From contig JBANDB010000008.1 of the NCBI GenBank assembly GCA_037576215.1, forward strand, positions 1,240,001 to 1,304,000: a stretch of DNA of 64,000 nt, in the 5' to 3' direction. The notes beneath the pieces are model-generated. The model made no database searches, was not told the DNA's origin, and worked only from the letters and a program-made list of their open reading frames with translations. Positions within the stretch are counted from its first letter, which is position 1. Each line of letters begins with the position of its first letter. Source of the DNA: Armillaria gallica (taxonomy: Eukaryota > Basidiomycota > Agaricomycetes > Agaricales > Physalacriaceae). Position numbers and translations under genes: made by a program. This document shows, one piece after another, positions 43,232-54,240 of this stretch.

Positions 43232-43650
43232 TATTAAACCCGAACTCCTATCAAGGGTAAACAACAGCTGTCTCGCGTTCAGGCAATCACCGATGAGTCC
43301 CTTAAACAATAGGCATTAAGGCTAAGTCCTTAACTGTCCGCAAATTAAGCGATAGTTTTGGTATAGATTAAAGTTAGCTCGAAGCTGGGGTACATACAAC
43401 AAGAGCTACTACTTAAGTATTCGAAATGAGGGTTCTAATAATAGACCATGTTCAAAGGATAAGGTTCGTGAGCATGCGTGGCTGGAGTGGAAATGCGTGG
43501 GCACGCAATAGCGAAGTAAGGTTGCGCGAGAGCAAAGAGATAACATGGGAATGTCGTCCTGCTGCCTGATACCCCTATGATCAGTGGCCCATTCGGTCCA
43601 GTTGTGAGAGATAAGATAAGATAAAGGCAAAAAATGAATAAATTGTAACA
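43232..43650 (-). repeat. element B 3' LTR
   Basis: 419 bp. Compared with 52894-53307 I count 24 substitutions, all transitions, and a 5-bp length difference in a GATAAGATAA run. On the element strand the LTR begins TGTTAC and ends AATA. Confidence 0.9.
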
Positions 43651-43826
43651 TTACCCCCTCATTAAGGCAGGTGTCCCGACTGCCATTAGGGTATTTCCAC
43701 CAGTTCGAAGGGAGACATCGTGTATGTCGAAGGATCGTCGTTGCCACCGAATATGTCCCATAGTGATTTTTGGTCATACCACACCTTCCTTCCTGTGAAA
43801 GGATCTATGTAGGATTGCCAATCTTC

Positions 43827-45399
43827 TCATCCACTGTTAACTGTTTTGACATGTTCAGAGAGGTATTCTTCGATGAGTTCATCGGCGTCCATGTCGTCTT
43901 CCCATACCCAACTGTTTGATTCTGGTCCATATCCCTTCCATTTCACGAAGTAGTCTGTTACTGTGTTTGGTGGTTCCCCTCGTTTCCCTCGAACTCGACG
44001 TTGTCTGCTATTTAAGACTTTTTCGATTTTGTAATGCTCTTTGCCATCTATGAGGTCTGGTGGGGGAGGAGGCGGTTGTTCCTGGTTAGGGAACACCAGG
44101 GGAACGTACAGGGTGAGTAATGACTCATTGAAGGTGTGATGAATTTTCCAGTTGGCTGGTAGGGCAAGGGTGTATGCAGATGTGCCCTTTTTGTCTTTGA
44201 TTTCGAAAGGACCTGTTCGCTTGTCATCGAGTTTCTTTTTTGGTCGTGGTAAGTGTAGGTTGGACGTATCAAGCCAAACCTTGTCACCTACTTTATATTC
44301 GATGGCTGGGCGTTTCGACTTGTCATATTGCGTTTTCATTTGCAGCGCAGTCTTTTCGAGCGATTTCTTGGCAGCGGCATGAATCTCTTGCATTTTGGAG
44401 ACGAAGGTGTTTGAGGCAGGTGTTCGGAAGGGTGCGGTGGTTTTCATTCCTGGTAGTATGTTGGGGTTATAGCCGTAATCGACTTCGAAGGGACTCTTGC
44501 CGGTAGAGGAGTGTACTCAATTGTTATGGGCAAATGCGGCAAGCGAGAGCCATTCCACCCAGTCGGTTTGGAGATAGTTGACAAACATGCGAAGGTATTT
44601 TTCAATTTCTTGATTAACCCTCTCTGTCTGTCCATCTGTCTGGGGGTGGTAGGCTGTCGAGGCGTTGGCCTTGATCTGAAGAAGGTTGTAGAGGTCTTTC
44701 ATGAACTTTGACACGAATATGGTTCCCCTGTCTGAGATGACAACTTGAGGCATACTATGTTTGGCGTATACCTCGTCACATAGGATTTTGGCCCATCCTT
44801 CTGAAGATAGTTCAGTGGAACATGCGACAGAGATGATTTCCTTCGAGAAACGATCCATGATTACTAGAATGGCGTCGTGGCCATCACTCTTGTAACACAA
44901 GCTCTTTGGTCTTTTCAATACCTGGATGCCCGGCGGTGACATGATCATGAGATCTGGCGATAATTTCCCCTCGTAGTGCATGGTCCCGGAGAACATAGAT
45001 TCTGCCATCGTACCAAACGAGTCCATCTTTCACCTTCATGCCTCGGTCATGGTTGACGGAGCCGGCGACGGCGTTATCCCAAAGATGAACCTTCCTGGTG
45101 GCGGTTTGCATGTGCTGGTGTGTATCTTCGAGCACGGGCATGATCATGGCCCTGAAGTTCTCTGGAGATAGGACTATGACTTGGTCATTGTCGCCCTGCC
45201 CTTGGTCATGGTCTGCCTGTCTAGAAAGTAGGTCAGCCTTCTTGTTGGCAGTCCCAGCTTTATGATGAAGAGTGAAATGGTACTCGGCTAACTCGGTGAT
45301 CCATTGGGCTTGGCGTCGGTGATGAGCCTCGACTTCCGTGGCAACAGCAACACCCAAAACTCGGTGAGAGCTTAGGCAATTAACGTAGCAACACAGCAA
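43827..45399 (-). pseudogene. element B Pol, C-terminal part: RNase H end, integrase, chromodomain
   Basis: Minus-strand pieces: 45399-44884 (HRRQAQWITELAEYHF, the RNase H tail, then the first half of the integrase finger HDHVTAGHPGIEKTKELVL), 45026-44517 (the catalytic core from HDAILVIMDRF, with SDRGTIFVS and DGQTERVNQ), and 44447-43827 (the integrase C-terminus and a chromodomain with DYFVKWKGYGPESNSW). Compared with element A, the second half of the zinc finger and the first catalytic aspartate region are missing at about 44895, and the frame shifts there. A further break occurs near 44480. Confidence 0.8.
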
Positions 45400-47125
45400 T
45401 CAAGGCAATGTGTTTGCGAGTGGTTCGGTGCACCTCCGTGCGGTCAATTCCTCAATAACACAAGATACACTGTGACTTTCAGTCAGCGAAGTAGTACTCT
45501 TGGTCAAGGAGTACTAATAGACATTGGCTGTAAGCCAGGAAGGATCTCGATAAACGAGATGGGACGGAATCTGGTATGACTTGAATACCAAATAACCACA
45601 ATAGAAACTGCGAAAATGGTCTAGAGACCACGAAAATGGGTCTAGAAATCGTGGCAATGGACTAGAAATCGTAGCGACGCGCTAGAAATCGTAGCAATGA
45701 GCTAGAAATCGTTGGGAGGGACTGGAAATCGTGTGGAAGGACTAGAAAATGTTGCGATGCTCTAGTAATCGTGGGGGAGGGTGAGTAATCGTGTGGAAGG
45801 ACTGGTAATCGTAGCAATGCTTTAGAAATCGTAGCAACATGCTAGAAATCGTAGCAACGGTCGAGGAAACGTGGGGATGGACTGGAAAACGTGGGGAGGG
45901 ACTAGAAAACATTGCGATGCTCTAGTAATCGTGGCAATGGACTAGAAGATGTCGAAATAGCCTAGTAAACGTGGCTTGGGGTGTACCTAATATTGTGAGT
46001 CGAAACAATAGCAATAAACGTACGGAGACTGTAAGAAACTGGTAGAAATTGTAGCAACTGAGGTGCTGAGTGATGTGCTGCGGCAATAGATGCACGGCAA
46101 CTCCAAACAATGATAAAGACGAGGGTGATCCTATGGAGCTGAACTGGGCCTACACGGAGGCAATACTGAACTGGGTGATGAAAACGATGGTGATGTAGAA
46201 GGTGAAAGCGATGAAACAATCCTATGTGGTGAAAGTGAAGCGATGTTGTGGCATTAAAAGACAAAAGCAAGTTATTGACGCAAGATTTCGTGTATTGGTG
46301 CAACCAACAACATTTAAAGAGTAAAGCAAGCGGTGGGGAATAACTTGGAGTAACCGTAGCTGACTGGTAATGCCGTAGCCTCGTCAACTGGGTAAGAACT
46401 AGCTCTAAAAATGCGGTATCTACCTAGTTTTTATACTACAAGTACGATTTTATAAATAGAATATTCTTCGAAGCCTTAGTAAGGCTGTAAGTCCTTGGCT
46501 TTTGTAATAGCCATAGTAAACATATGGTATCTGTGGTTCTAAAGTAACAGCAAGTCCTTGACATTGCTGTGTATGGATGCGAACCGTGTGGTTTTATTGA
46601 GCGATGAGCGGATCATAAGGTGCTGTGTAGCTGCAGATTATTGAGCTGCAGTTGCCGTGCTGAGGTGTATGCGTGGGGCAACAATAATTCGAAGTCTTGG
46701 CACTGTAACAGCCTTAGTAAACGCGGTCTATAGTTGCCGTAGCTGTAATTATCGTAGCTGGGAAGGTACTCGCGTCAATCACGTCACTTCATTAAATGAT
46801 TGATGAGCACATCAACTAGCGCTTCTGAGTGATATAGCAACCCCGTTTTAGGATGATTGTCGATCAAAGATGTCTTGCCGTGATGGGATACGGTAATTGT
46901 GATGCGAGGCGAGCTGGGAAGGATAACGGAGTGCGTGAGGAGTGGATGTCACGGTTTTAGGACTGGATCTGAATGTTTGTGGCTTATACTGCGAAAATCC
47001 ATGGTATTATCGAGAGTTGGCAGTGTTATGGAGTGTGTGAGGGTTATAATGGTGTCGTTTCGAAGGTATTGGGTGATAGATGGGTAAATCCGCGAATTCT
47101 GAGCGTACAGAGCCTGGAGGCTCAT
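45320..47125. mobile_element. element D: 1.8-kb inverted-repeat insertion in element B
   Basis: It interrupts the RNase H of element B between KPQKVN and RRQAQW. Both ends carry a perfect 11-bp inverted repeat, TGATGAGCCTC ... GAGGCTCATCA. No convincing target duplication is visible. No protein is encoded. The interior holds a 20-bp minisatellite (45621-45981) and AT-rich unique sequence. The class is unknown; a non-autonomous DNA transposon is the simplest reading. Confidence 0.6.
45621..45981. repeat. 20-bp minisatellite, about 18 units
   Basis: From 45642 to 45981 there are seventeen consecutive units of exactly 20 bp, of the type CTAGAAATCGTGGCAATGGA, preceded by one 21-bp unit. The first half (CTAGAAATCGT) is well kept, while the second half falls into a few variants (GCAATGGA, GGGAGGGA, GGAAGGA, GCGATGCT). 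No indel breaks the 20-bp period. Confidence 0.9.
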
Positions 47126-47127
47126 CA

Positions 47128-49791
47128 TCAGTTCACCTTCTGAGGTTTTCGGAAGTACTGGAGGTTTTGGTGATCCGTCCAGATCTCGAAGTCTTGATAC
47201 GCGCCCATCAGATAGTGCCTCCACTCTTCAAGAGCGAGCATGATCGCAAGAAGTTCTTTGTCATAAATCTCGTAGTTGTGTTCGGTGGTGGAAAGAGATT
47301 TGGACAGAAATGAGACTGGTCTCCATTTGCCATCTTGTTCTTGAGAGAGTACTGCGCCAATGGCCCCCTCGCTAGCATCCGCTTCTACTCTGAACTTCCC
47401 CTCGTTTGCTGGTATAGCGAGCACAACGTCCTCAGCCAGCTGCTTCTTCAACTGCTCGAATGCCTCCTGTTGGGCCTTGCCCCACTTCCACGCATCGTTG
47501 CCTGTTAGCTGCGTCATGGGTTTCACGATCTTGCTATAGTCCTTTATGAAGCGTTGATAGAAGTTCGTGAACCCTAAGAACAATTGCAGCTCCTTTTTCT
47601 TGGTCAGTACCAGCCAATCAAGGATACCCTTAATTTTGATGGGGTCCATCCGGATGCTGCCCTCGCTGATAATGACGCCTAGGTATTCCATTTCTAGGAC
47701 CTCAAACTCGCATTTCTCGGCTTTAAGGAACAGTTTGTGCTTTTGCAGGGTCGCTAATACTTCCCACATAATCTGATGGTGTTCCTCCTTTGTCTTGGAC
47801 ATGATGAGGATATTGTCGAGGTAGATGGTGACCTTCCCGGATGTGATGAGATCTTTGAAGATGTCATTCATCATCCATTGGAAGGTGGCAGGTGAATTGG
47901 TGAGCCCGAAGAACATTACCGTCGGCTCGTACAGGCCACGGTTGGTTCTGAAGGCTGCCTTCCACTCATCTCCTGTCTTGATACAAACGTTATTATACCC
48001 CCATCGGACATCCAGCTTAGAGAAGTATTTGGCACCGTGTAGCTTGTCCATGAGTTCTGAGATTAAAGAAAGTGGGTATCAGTTTTTGATCATCATTTCG
48101 TTAAGCTTCCAATAATCTTGAACGGGTCTTAGTTTCCCATCTTTCTTTTTGACAAAGAAGAACGGTGATGCCATGGGTGATTTGGAAGGTCATATCCTTC
48201 CGCTGGCTAGATTTTCGTCCAGGAACTTGTCCAACTCCTCCTGCTCCTCTCGGTTAAGCGGGTAGACCTTGCAGTCCAGGTTGGCATTAGCATTTGGAAT
48301 AAGTTCGATGGCATGGTCCCACAGCTTTGGCTCCGGGAGTTCATCAAAGCTTTCCTTATCGAATAAGTCTTTGAAGTCTCGGCACCATTCGGGAACCATT
48401 TCCTCGAACGTTTTGGCCTTCTTGTCCGTGTTGGCTTTGGCTGCTAAGTCATTGGCTACGTGTTGCATTGCCCTGATATGAATAGCCTCTTCAAAGCTTA
48501 TTGCAAGGATAGTGTCACCCTCTTCAAGCTCTTCGTCCCACTTGTCATATGGGTCTGCATCTGGCAATGGAATCGGGGTGTGACGGCAGTGGCATCGGGC
48601 AAAAATCATCTTCCCGGCTTGCCAGTTGATTAACGGGTTGTGCCTCACTAACCAATCGTGCCCGAGGAAGATGTCACAGTCTTTTAGATTGGTAACAGCC
48701 AGATCTATGCTTTCAGCATGATCCCCGATGGTGATGTGCAGTGAAGCGAAGGCAGTGATTTGCCCTGCACTGTTTTTTGATCCGTCCACATTGTATACAG
48801 TGATGGGCGCTGCTGTTGCTCGAGTGGGGATATTATGTTCTTCGACAAAGGCTCGATCGATGGCGCTACTAGTGCAGCTGCTGTCAACCAGGGCTGATGA
48901 AGCGATGCAGGTACGGGTCCCCAGGATCTTGACTTGGATGTCGGTTGTTAGAGCCTTCTCTCCTCCACTCACTTGGCAGACATAGTGTCTGGGTTGTCTG
49001 AGCTCGTCCATCCGTTTCAGGGCCTTGGTACGCATGGCTTTTTTCAAGCCATTGACCATTTCATCATCCACCTCCTCGACTCGCGCTTTATGGATCCAGT
49101 TCTTTAGGATCGCCCTCGCTTCCAACCCATCTTTCGCCTTCTTGACTCCTCGTAGCGTCCATTCTGCTTCAAACGGCTTGAGCCACGTTCGTGGGACCTT
49201 CTCAGTCTTCATACCGGAGCCTGTCAGTTCGGCTACCGTTGACTAGGTCACCTCGGACATTATAGGTGGTTTCTGATTTGTTTTCTGACTTAGTCAGAAA
49301 CTGGTGTCGTCCTCGTCATCAGGAACTTCCTCGATTTCTACTGAGTGCCCCCTATTCACTGCCTGGGCGCTAGCGGCTCCCCCCTGTTCATCGGCAGTGC
49401 GGTATTCCGTCGAGTCGTATCTCAAGGAGTTGCATCTTGAGGACTCTTGCTGCTCCTTGGCGGGATGTGGGGTACGTATCCGCTCTTGACCTCCCTGGGT
49501 GAGACGTGGGGTGCATTTCTCAGAGGGGTCATCTCGGACGACAGGCTCAACTTGTACTGAATGAATGGTTTTACCAGTTTCGCCAGCTCCCCCTGAGCCC
49601 ACAGGGTCCCCCGTTACTTTTGGTGTCTCGATGTTTACTGCTACTTCCCGGGTTGTGGTCGAAGTTCCTTTCTTCGACAACCTTGCACAGCCCAACGCTG
49701 ACAGGGGAGGCGGTGTTACGGCGTTGGCCTCCAATGCCCCAGATAACAGGGGGGCCCTGTCGACGGGTGGGGTTGCTTCGTCAGAGCTCAA
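47128..49791 (-). pseudogene. element B Pol, N-terminal part: protease, reverse transcriptase, RNase H start
   Basis: Minus-strand pieces: 49791-49294 (variable N-terminus, S/E/P-rich), 49212-48190 (linker, then the protease with ALVDSSCTSSAI near 48880, up to the start of RT) and 48051-47128 (RT palm to RNase H). Stops or shifts separate them at about 49250 and 48070-48190. The protease active site reads DSS instead of DSG, and the RT box reads YLDNILIMS instead of YLDDILIMS (about 47815). Both are single G-to-A changes on the coding strand and should abolish activity. Confidence 0.8.
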
Positions 49792-50234
49792 GTAGGACTC
49801 TCGCTCTGCCCCACCCGGTCATGCATTCGTCACTGCGGCGGTTTTGCTAGGAGAGGGCCTCGACTGGTGCAACGCTGTTATGGTGGATGACACTATGGTG
49901 GGTGCCTTTTCATCTGCTGCGTTCACTCGTGATGAGCTACTTGCCAGACGCTTAGCTGGTTGTGCAGTCCTGGGGTCAGCCGCCCCAACTGCCTGTTTCG
50001 ATTCTTTCTTGGTTTCATTCCCAGTAGTCAAGTCACAAAGGGGTATATTCGAATGCGTATTGATAACTACAGAAGTACTATGAGTATTACAAGCAGGCGA
50101 CAAAGGCGCACCCAATGAAACCAAGTCCTTAGCCAAGTCAGTTGAATCGTTTACTGCTCGGCTCCGTCTTTTACCTCCTCAACTTTTGAGTCCATTTTCT
50201 CGTTCATTGCTACATGGTCCCAGTAATAGTTGAG

Positions 50235-52692
50235 GCATCATAGTGCCTCTTCCTTCATCTTTGGCGACTTGGGGCAATCCCATTTAAAGTGTCCAAGTTG
50301 GCCACATCGGTAACACTTCGCCTTGGATCATATCGCATCGATGTCCATCGGCTTGCCTGCCCCTCTGTACGTTGTGCCAGTTCCTGTCTGCTTTTCTGGA
50401 ACACTGTTCTGCTGCTGTTGACTCCCCTTCATTGTCGGGGTCGCATTCGTCTTCACCTGCTGCTTCCAGTCTGCCGCTTTAGCACCCCCTTGTTCTGCCT
50501 TCCGTGTCCTCCAGTTATGATCAATTCATAGTATGCGCCGCTTCCACTCTTGGTAGTTCACCGGGAGGTCCCCGTCTGTCACATAGATGATGTCCTTAGT
50601 GGACGAGTGACATGCCTTTTTAACCTGAGCTACCATCATCTGGTCGATCCTGATGACTCCCGCCTCGAAGGCTAGCAATTCGAACTGCTGGAAGAATAAG
50701 TCGCCATCAGGGAAGGTGTTCTGCCTGAGCTTTTCCCACTGCGCAAACTTGATCTCCGTGTTCACGTCCTTCCAGAATCGTTGTCTGACCTCCTCCATGA
50801 ACTGCTCATAGGCCGGGTAGTATTGGAACCCGTTGGCATCCCTCCCTAGTTCTCGTGCACATAGTTCCCACCACACTTGGGTGTCTTTGCCAAAACGTGA
50901 TGCGCAAAAGATAACCTTGTGGGGATGGTACCAGAAGTATTGGTTGAAAACCGAAAAGTACATGTCGCACTGCGAGAAGAACCGGGCGATGTCATTCGAG
51001 TCGCCATTGAAGTTCTCAGGTTCCTTGACCATGTTAGGCTTCAGTGCTGCCCAGGGTCCCTGATCGTCTGTGGCGAGGACCCATGGTGCAGGCAGATCTG
51101 GTGGTCCAGGTGGCGGCGGGGTATCGCGGCAGCACCCACCTCTGAGGAATAGCAGGTGGTACCGCCGGCGGTTCAGAGGGCAGCTGTGGTTTACTAGGCG
51201 GCTGGGGTGCATTTGAGGGTCCAGCGCCGTCATCAGCGTTTGCGGCGGTGAAGAGTCTAGGCCATCCTTGTGTGCCTGGCGGTCCGTACCCTTGGGGATA
51301 CGTGTAGTTTGGTGCCGTGGCAGCATAGCCCGGTTGCCACCTTGGGTAATCAGGCATGGCAACCCACGGCGGCAGTACCGGGGGTTCGTCATCCATTGGT
51401 TCTGGCATATACGTCATTGGTGGTAGATCGAGCTGGGGTCGTTGGTACCTGGCCGGTACTTCGGCATGGCGGTCCTGATGGACCATGTTGTAAGCGACAC
51501 AGGCAAAATGAGTGGCTTCTTCTTTCAATATATAGCTATACCCATAATGTGCGTAATCCCTCCCTGCTGGCATTAAAGCCCAATCTCGATCTGCTAGTAA
51601 TTCTTGCCTAAAATGCTCAAAGAGATCCTCTAGGGACGCGGCAAGGAGGACGGCAGGGACCTGAACTAGTTTGCCTGTCAACAGGAGGTACAGCACCTGG
51701 GCGATGGTTATCAGGGTGGTTGGCTGGGGGAGTGTTCGGGACCTTGGGGATTGGGACGGGGCTTGGGGAAGGGCTCCCTCCTCTGAGGACGCCATTGACA
51801 TACTCTTCGGCGGGGAGTACCTCAGTTCTGGAGCTACTGGCGGTGTGGTATATCGTCTCTCCCCGGTCGTCGATACTGGGGAAGTCACTTGCCTCAATTC
51901 TTCCTGCCTCGACATCAATTCTTCTGAACTCTGCTGCTCACTCTGCCTCCGCTCTCCTCCTTTCGTGGTCATACCAGTTGAGTCCCTGCTCGTCGACCTG
52001 GTAACGCGGGTCGAGCTCCTGCGTGATGTTGACTGCCAATCTTGGCGGCTCCCTCCTTCGCCTTGGAATGGCGAGCCTGTTTGAGGTCTCTGGGTCTCCT
52101 CGAGAGGGGAACTCGGGTGTCGAAGACTGTCTGGTGGTGACCGGGGGGGTGGGAGATCGTGTTGTGATTCATATGGGGGTATCCCAGTAGTGAGGGTTGG
52201 CATAGGGATTTGGGTGGTAGGGGAAAAAGGCAGTAAGGGGGAGGTTGAGGTTGTCCCAGACGAGGTCGAGCTCGGAAGTGGAACTGACACGAATCTCATA
52301 GGGGTCAGGGGGGGCTGCTGGTACTCTGCTACCCCTAGGATGACTGCTGGCAGGTTGCTCTGTGGCTGGGGATGCGCTAGGGCCCGTTCACCCCAGGCCA
52401 AGTCGGACGAGGTACCTTGCCAGGTCTGCGGCGGTAGGAACGTCTCGTGTTGCTGGATGGGGGGTAGCACCGGCGGACTGGTGAGAGGAGGGTGGGTTGG
52501 TAGAAAGCTCGATAAAGGGGAGCCTTGCTCCGGAAGTACTTCCATTGCCTCCTTCCTGAACGCTGACTTCCACCTCCCTAAGAATGTCTTCTTCGTCTCT
52601 CCCGTCGAGGCTAGAGTGCTCGTCGATGGCTGGGGTTTGTGGCGGTAAGGGTGGGTAGAAGTGCACCAGTGGTGGCTGCTGTGGGAGGACAT
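50235..52692 (-). pseudogene. element B Gag
   Basis: The ATG at 52692 opens a 552-codon frame to 51034, with an S/T/P-rich N-terminus sharing DNA with ORF0. A shift near 51100-51160 leads to a second frame ending at 50526, containing the capsid-like core (GDSNDIARFFSQCDMYF, WWELCAREL and a FF-Q-Q-F-E block). The CCHC knuckle CYRCGQLGHFKWDC is at about 50280-50325, in yet another frame. Layout and sequence parallel element A Gag, and the frameshifts show decay. Confidence 0.75.
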
Positions 52693-52849
52693 AGTTTAGA
52701 GGTGGTGGAGGGTATTGAATTCTTCTGTTGTGCCTGCAACGAGTTGTCCTTTGGTAGTGTATAATAGCCAACACCAGCATGGCTGAGAAAAACACTAGTC
52801 TGACACCGAGGTAAACCGCAGATAGTAGAATCTCAAGTGTCGTCGACAT
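52169..52849 (-). pseudogene. overlapping membrane-protein frame ('ORF0') of element B
   Basis: The first ATG after the 5' LTR (52849, 44 nt from the LTR edge) opens a frame with MSTTLEILLSAVYLGVRLVF, a hydrophobic segment, then basic HYQRTTRCRHNRR, then proline-rich PPPPLNYVLPQQPPL. A TGA at 52388-52390 (likely from CGA) interrupts it. The same frame continues open to 52169 and contains SELDLVWDNLNLPLTAFFP, matching element A ORF0 at a similar depth (about residue 195 against 180). Gag begins 157 nt downstream in the same relative frame as in element A. Confidence 0.55.
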
Positions 52850-52879
52850 CTGTAGGCTCTGGTTAAGGAGCAAAAGGTA

Positions 52880-52892
52880 AGCTTCGAGCTAA
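52880..52892 (-). promoter_or_regulatory. element B primer-binding site (self-priming type)
   Basis: On the minus strand TTAGCTCGAAGCT lies one base after the 5' LTR. It is exactly complementary to AGCTTCGAGCTAA in the LTR (53036-53048). Compared with element A, one base pair has changed on both sides (A/T to G/C), so pairing is preserved. Confidence 0.7.
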
Positions 52893-52893
52893 T

Positions 52894-53307
52894 TATTAAA
52901 CCCAAACTCCTATCAAGGGTAAACAATGGCTGTCTCATGTTTGGGCAATCACCGATGAGTCCCTTAAACAATAGGTGTTAAGGCTAAGTCCTTAGCTGTC
53001 CATGAATTAAGCGATAGTTTTGGTATAGATTAAAGTTAGCTCGAAGCTGGGGTACATACAACAAGAGCTACTACTTAAGTATTCAAAGTGAGAGTTCTAA
53101 TAATAGACCATGTTCAAAGGATAAGGTTCGTGAGCATGCGTGGCTGGAGTGGGAATGCGTGGGCACGCAATAGCGAAGTAAGGTTGCATGAGAGTGAAGA
53201 GATAACATGGGAATGTCGTCCTGCTGCCTGATACCCCTATGATCAGTGGCCCGTTCGGTCCGGTTGTGAGAGATAAGATAAAGGCAAAAAATGAATAAAT
53301 CGTAACA
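52894..53307 (-). repeat. element B 5' LTR
   Basis: 414 bp; partner of 43232-43650. It carries the self-primer segment at 53036-53048 with a TACTTAAG TATA-like sequence upstream. It is followed on the right by the TGTTC duplication (53308-53312). Confidence 0.9.
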
Positions 53308-54240
53308 TGTTCCAAATAGTTTACAGTCATCAAGAAGGATGGACATTCCCTTTGTATTGTATATGATCTCCAACCACTAAATGCTATCACCATTCACAAC
53401 TCAGGTGTTCCTCCCTTTATTGAACAACTTGCAGAGACTTTCAGCGGACATGCATGCTATGGTGTCTTTGATTTATTTGTTGCATTTGATCAAAGGATAC
53501 TAGCCACACAAAGCCAAGATTTCACTACTTTCCAAACACCTCTAGGAACTTTTCGTTTAACTATGCTTCCCATGGGATGGACAAATTCTATGCAAATCCT
53601 CCAAGGCAATATCACATATACACTTCAGGAAGAAATTCCTGATATCACCATTCCATTTGTAGATGATGCAGGAATCAAAGGCCCAGAATCACGATATCAG
53701 AATGAGCATAGAGAATACACAACTATTCCTGAAAATTCTAGTATTAGGCAATTCATATAGGAGCACTTCCAAAATCTAAATCAAATAGTGGAACGTATCA
53801 AATATGTTAGTTGCACATAGTCAGGAAAGAAAGCATATTTGTGTGTACCTGAGGCAGTCATAGTGGGACACAAGTGTACCTATGAAGGGCGAGTTCCAGA
53901 AGATGGAAAAATTGACAAGATCAAAAACTGGGGTCCATGCCATGACCTTACGGATATTCATTCATTTTTGGGAACCTCTGGGATACTTGGCATATACATT
54001 CGCAATTACAGCCTTATTGCCAGGCCTCTAGTCAACCTCACCCACAAAGGTGTAGAGTTCTACTGGGGGCCAGATCAAGAAGCTGCACAACATGCTTTGA
54101 AAGACGCAATCATAAACTCACCTGCTCTTCGTCCCATTAACTACAAATCAGAGGCACCTGTAATTCTAGCTGTGGATACCAGTGCAGAAGCTGTTGGCTA
54201 TGCCCTATTCCAACAAGACCCTAATAACCCCAAGCAATGA
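53308..54240 (+). pseudogene. element C Pol: reverse transcriptase after the insertion
   Basis: This continues the frame cut at 43231. Directly after the duplication the codon series gives a stop where a tryptophan is expected (TAG for TGG), then VIKKDGHSLCIVYDLQPLN, PMGWTNSMQILQGN and FVDDAGIKGP (the catalytic two-aspartate box). Next come the thumb and connection region and AVDTSAEAVGYALFQQD (RNase H start). Stops occur at 53758-53760 and 53818-53820. Both catalytic aspartates are kept. Confidence 0.75.

Larger units (their letters stand above)
43232..53307 (-). mobile_element. element B: degraded Ty3/gypsy chromovirus nested in element C
   Basis: The minus-strand element is bounded by LTRs 52894-53307 (5') and 43232-43650 (3') and by TGTTC duplications. 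Gene order and proteins match element A (ORF0, Gag, protease, RT, RNase H, integrase, chromodomain), but it is clearly diverged. Damage seen: a stop in ORF0, frameshifts in Gag and Pol, protease DSG changed to DSS, RT YLDD changed to YLDN, a 1.8-kb insertion in RNase H (45320-47125), and loss of about 230 bp of integrase near 44895. The copy is dead. Confidence 0.92.

Noticed and set aside
45621..45981. CRISPR array
   Set aside because: Units follow each other directly with no unique spacers, and the DNA is eukaryotic. It is a minisatellite.
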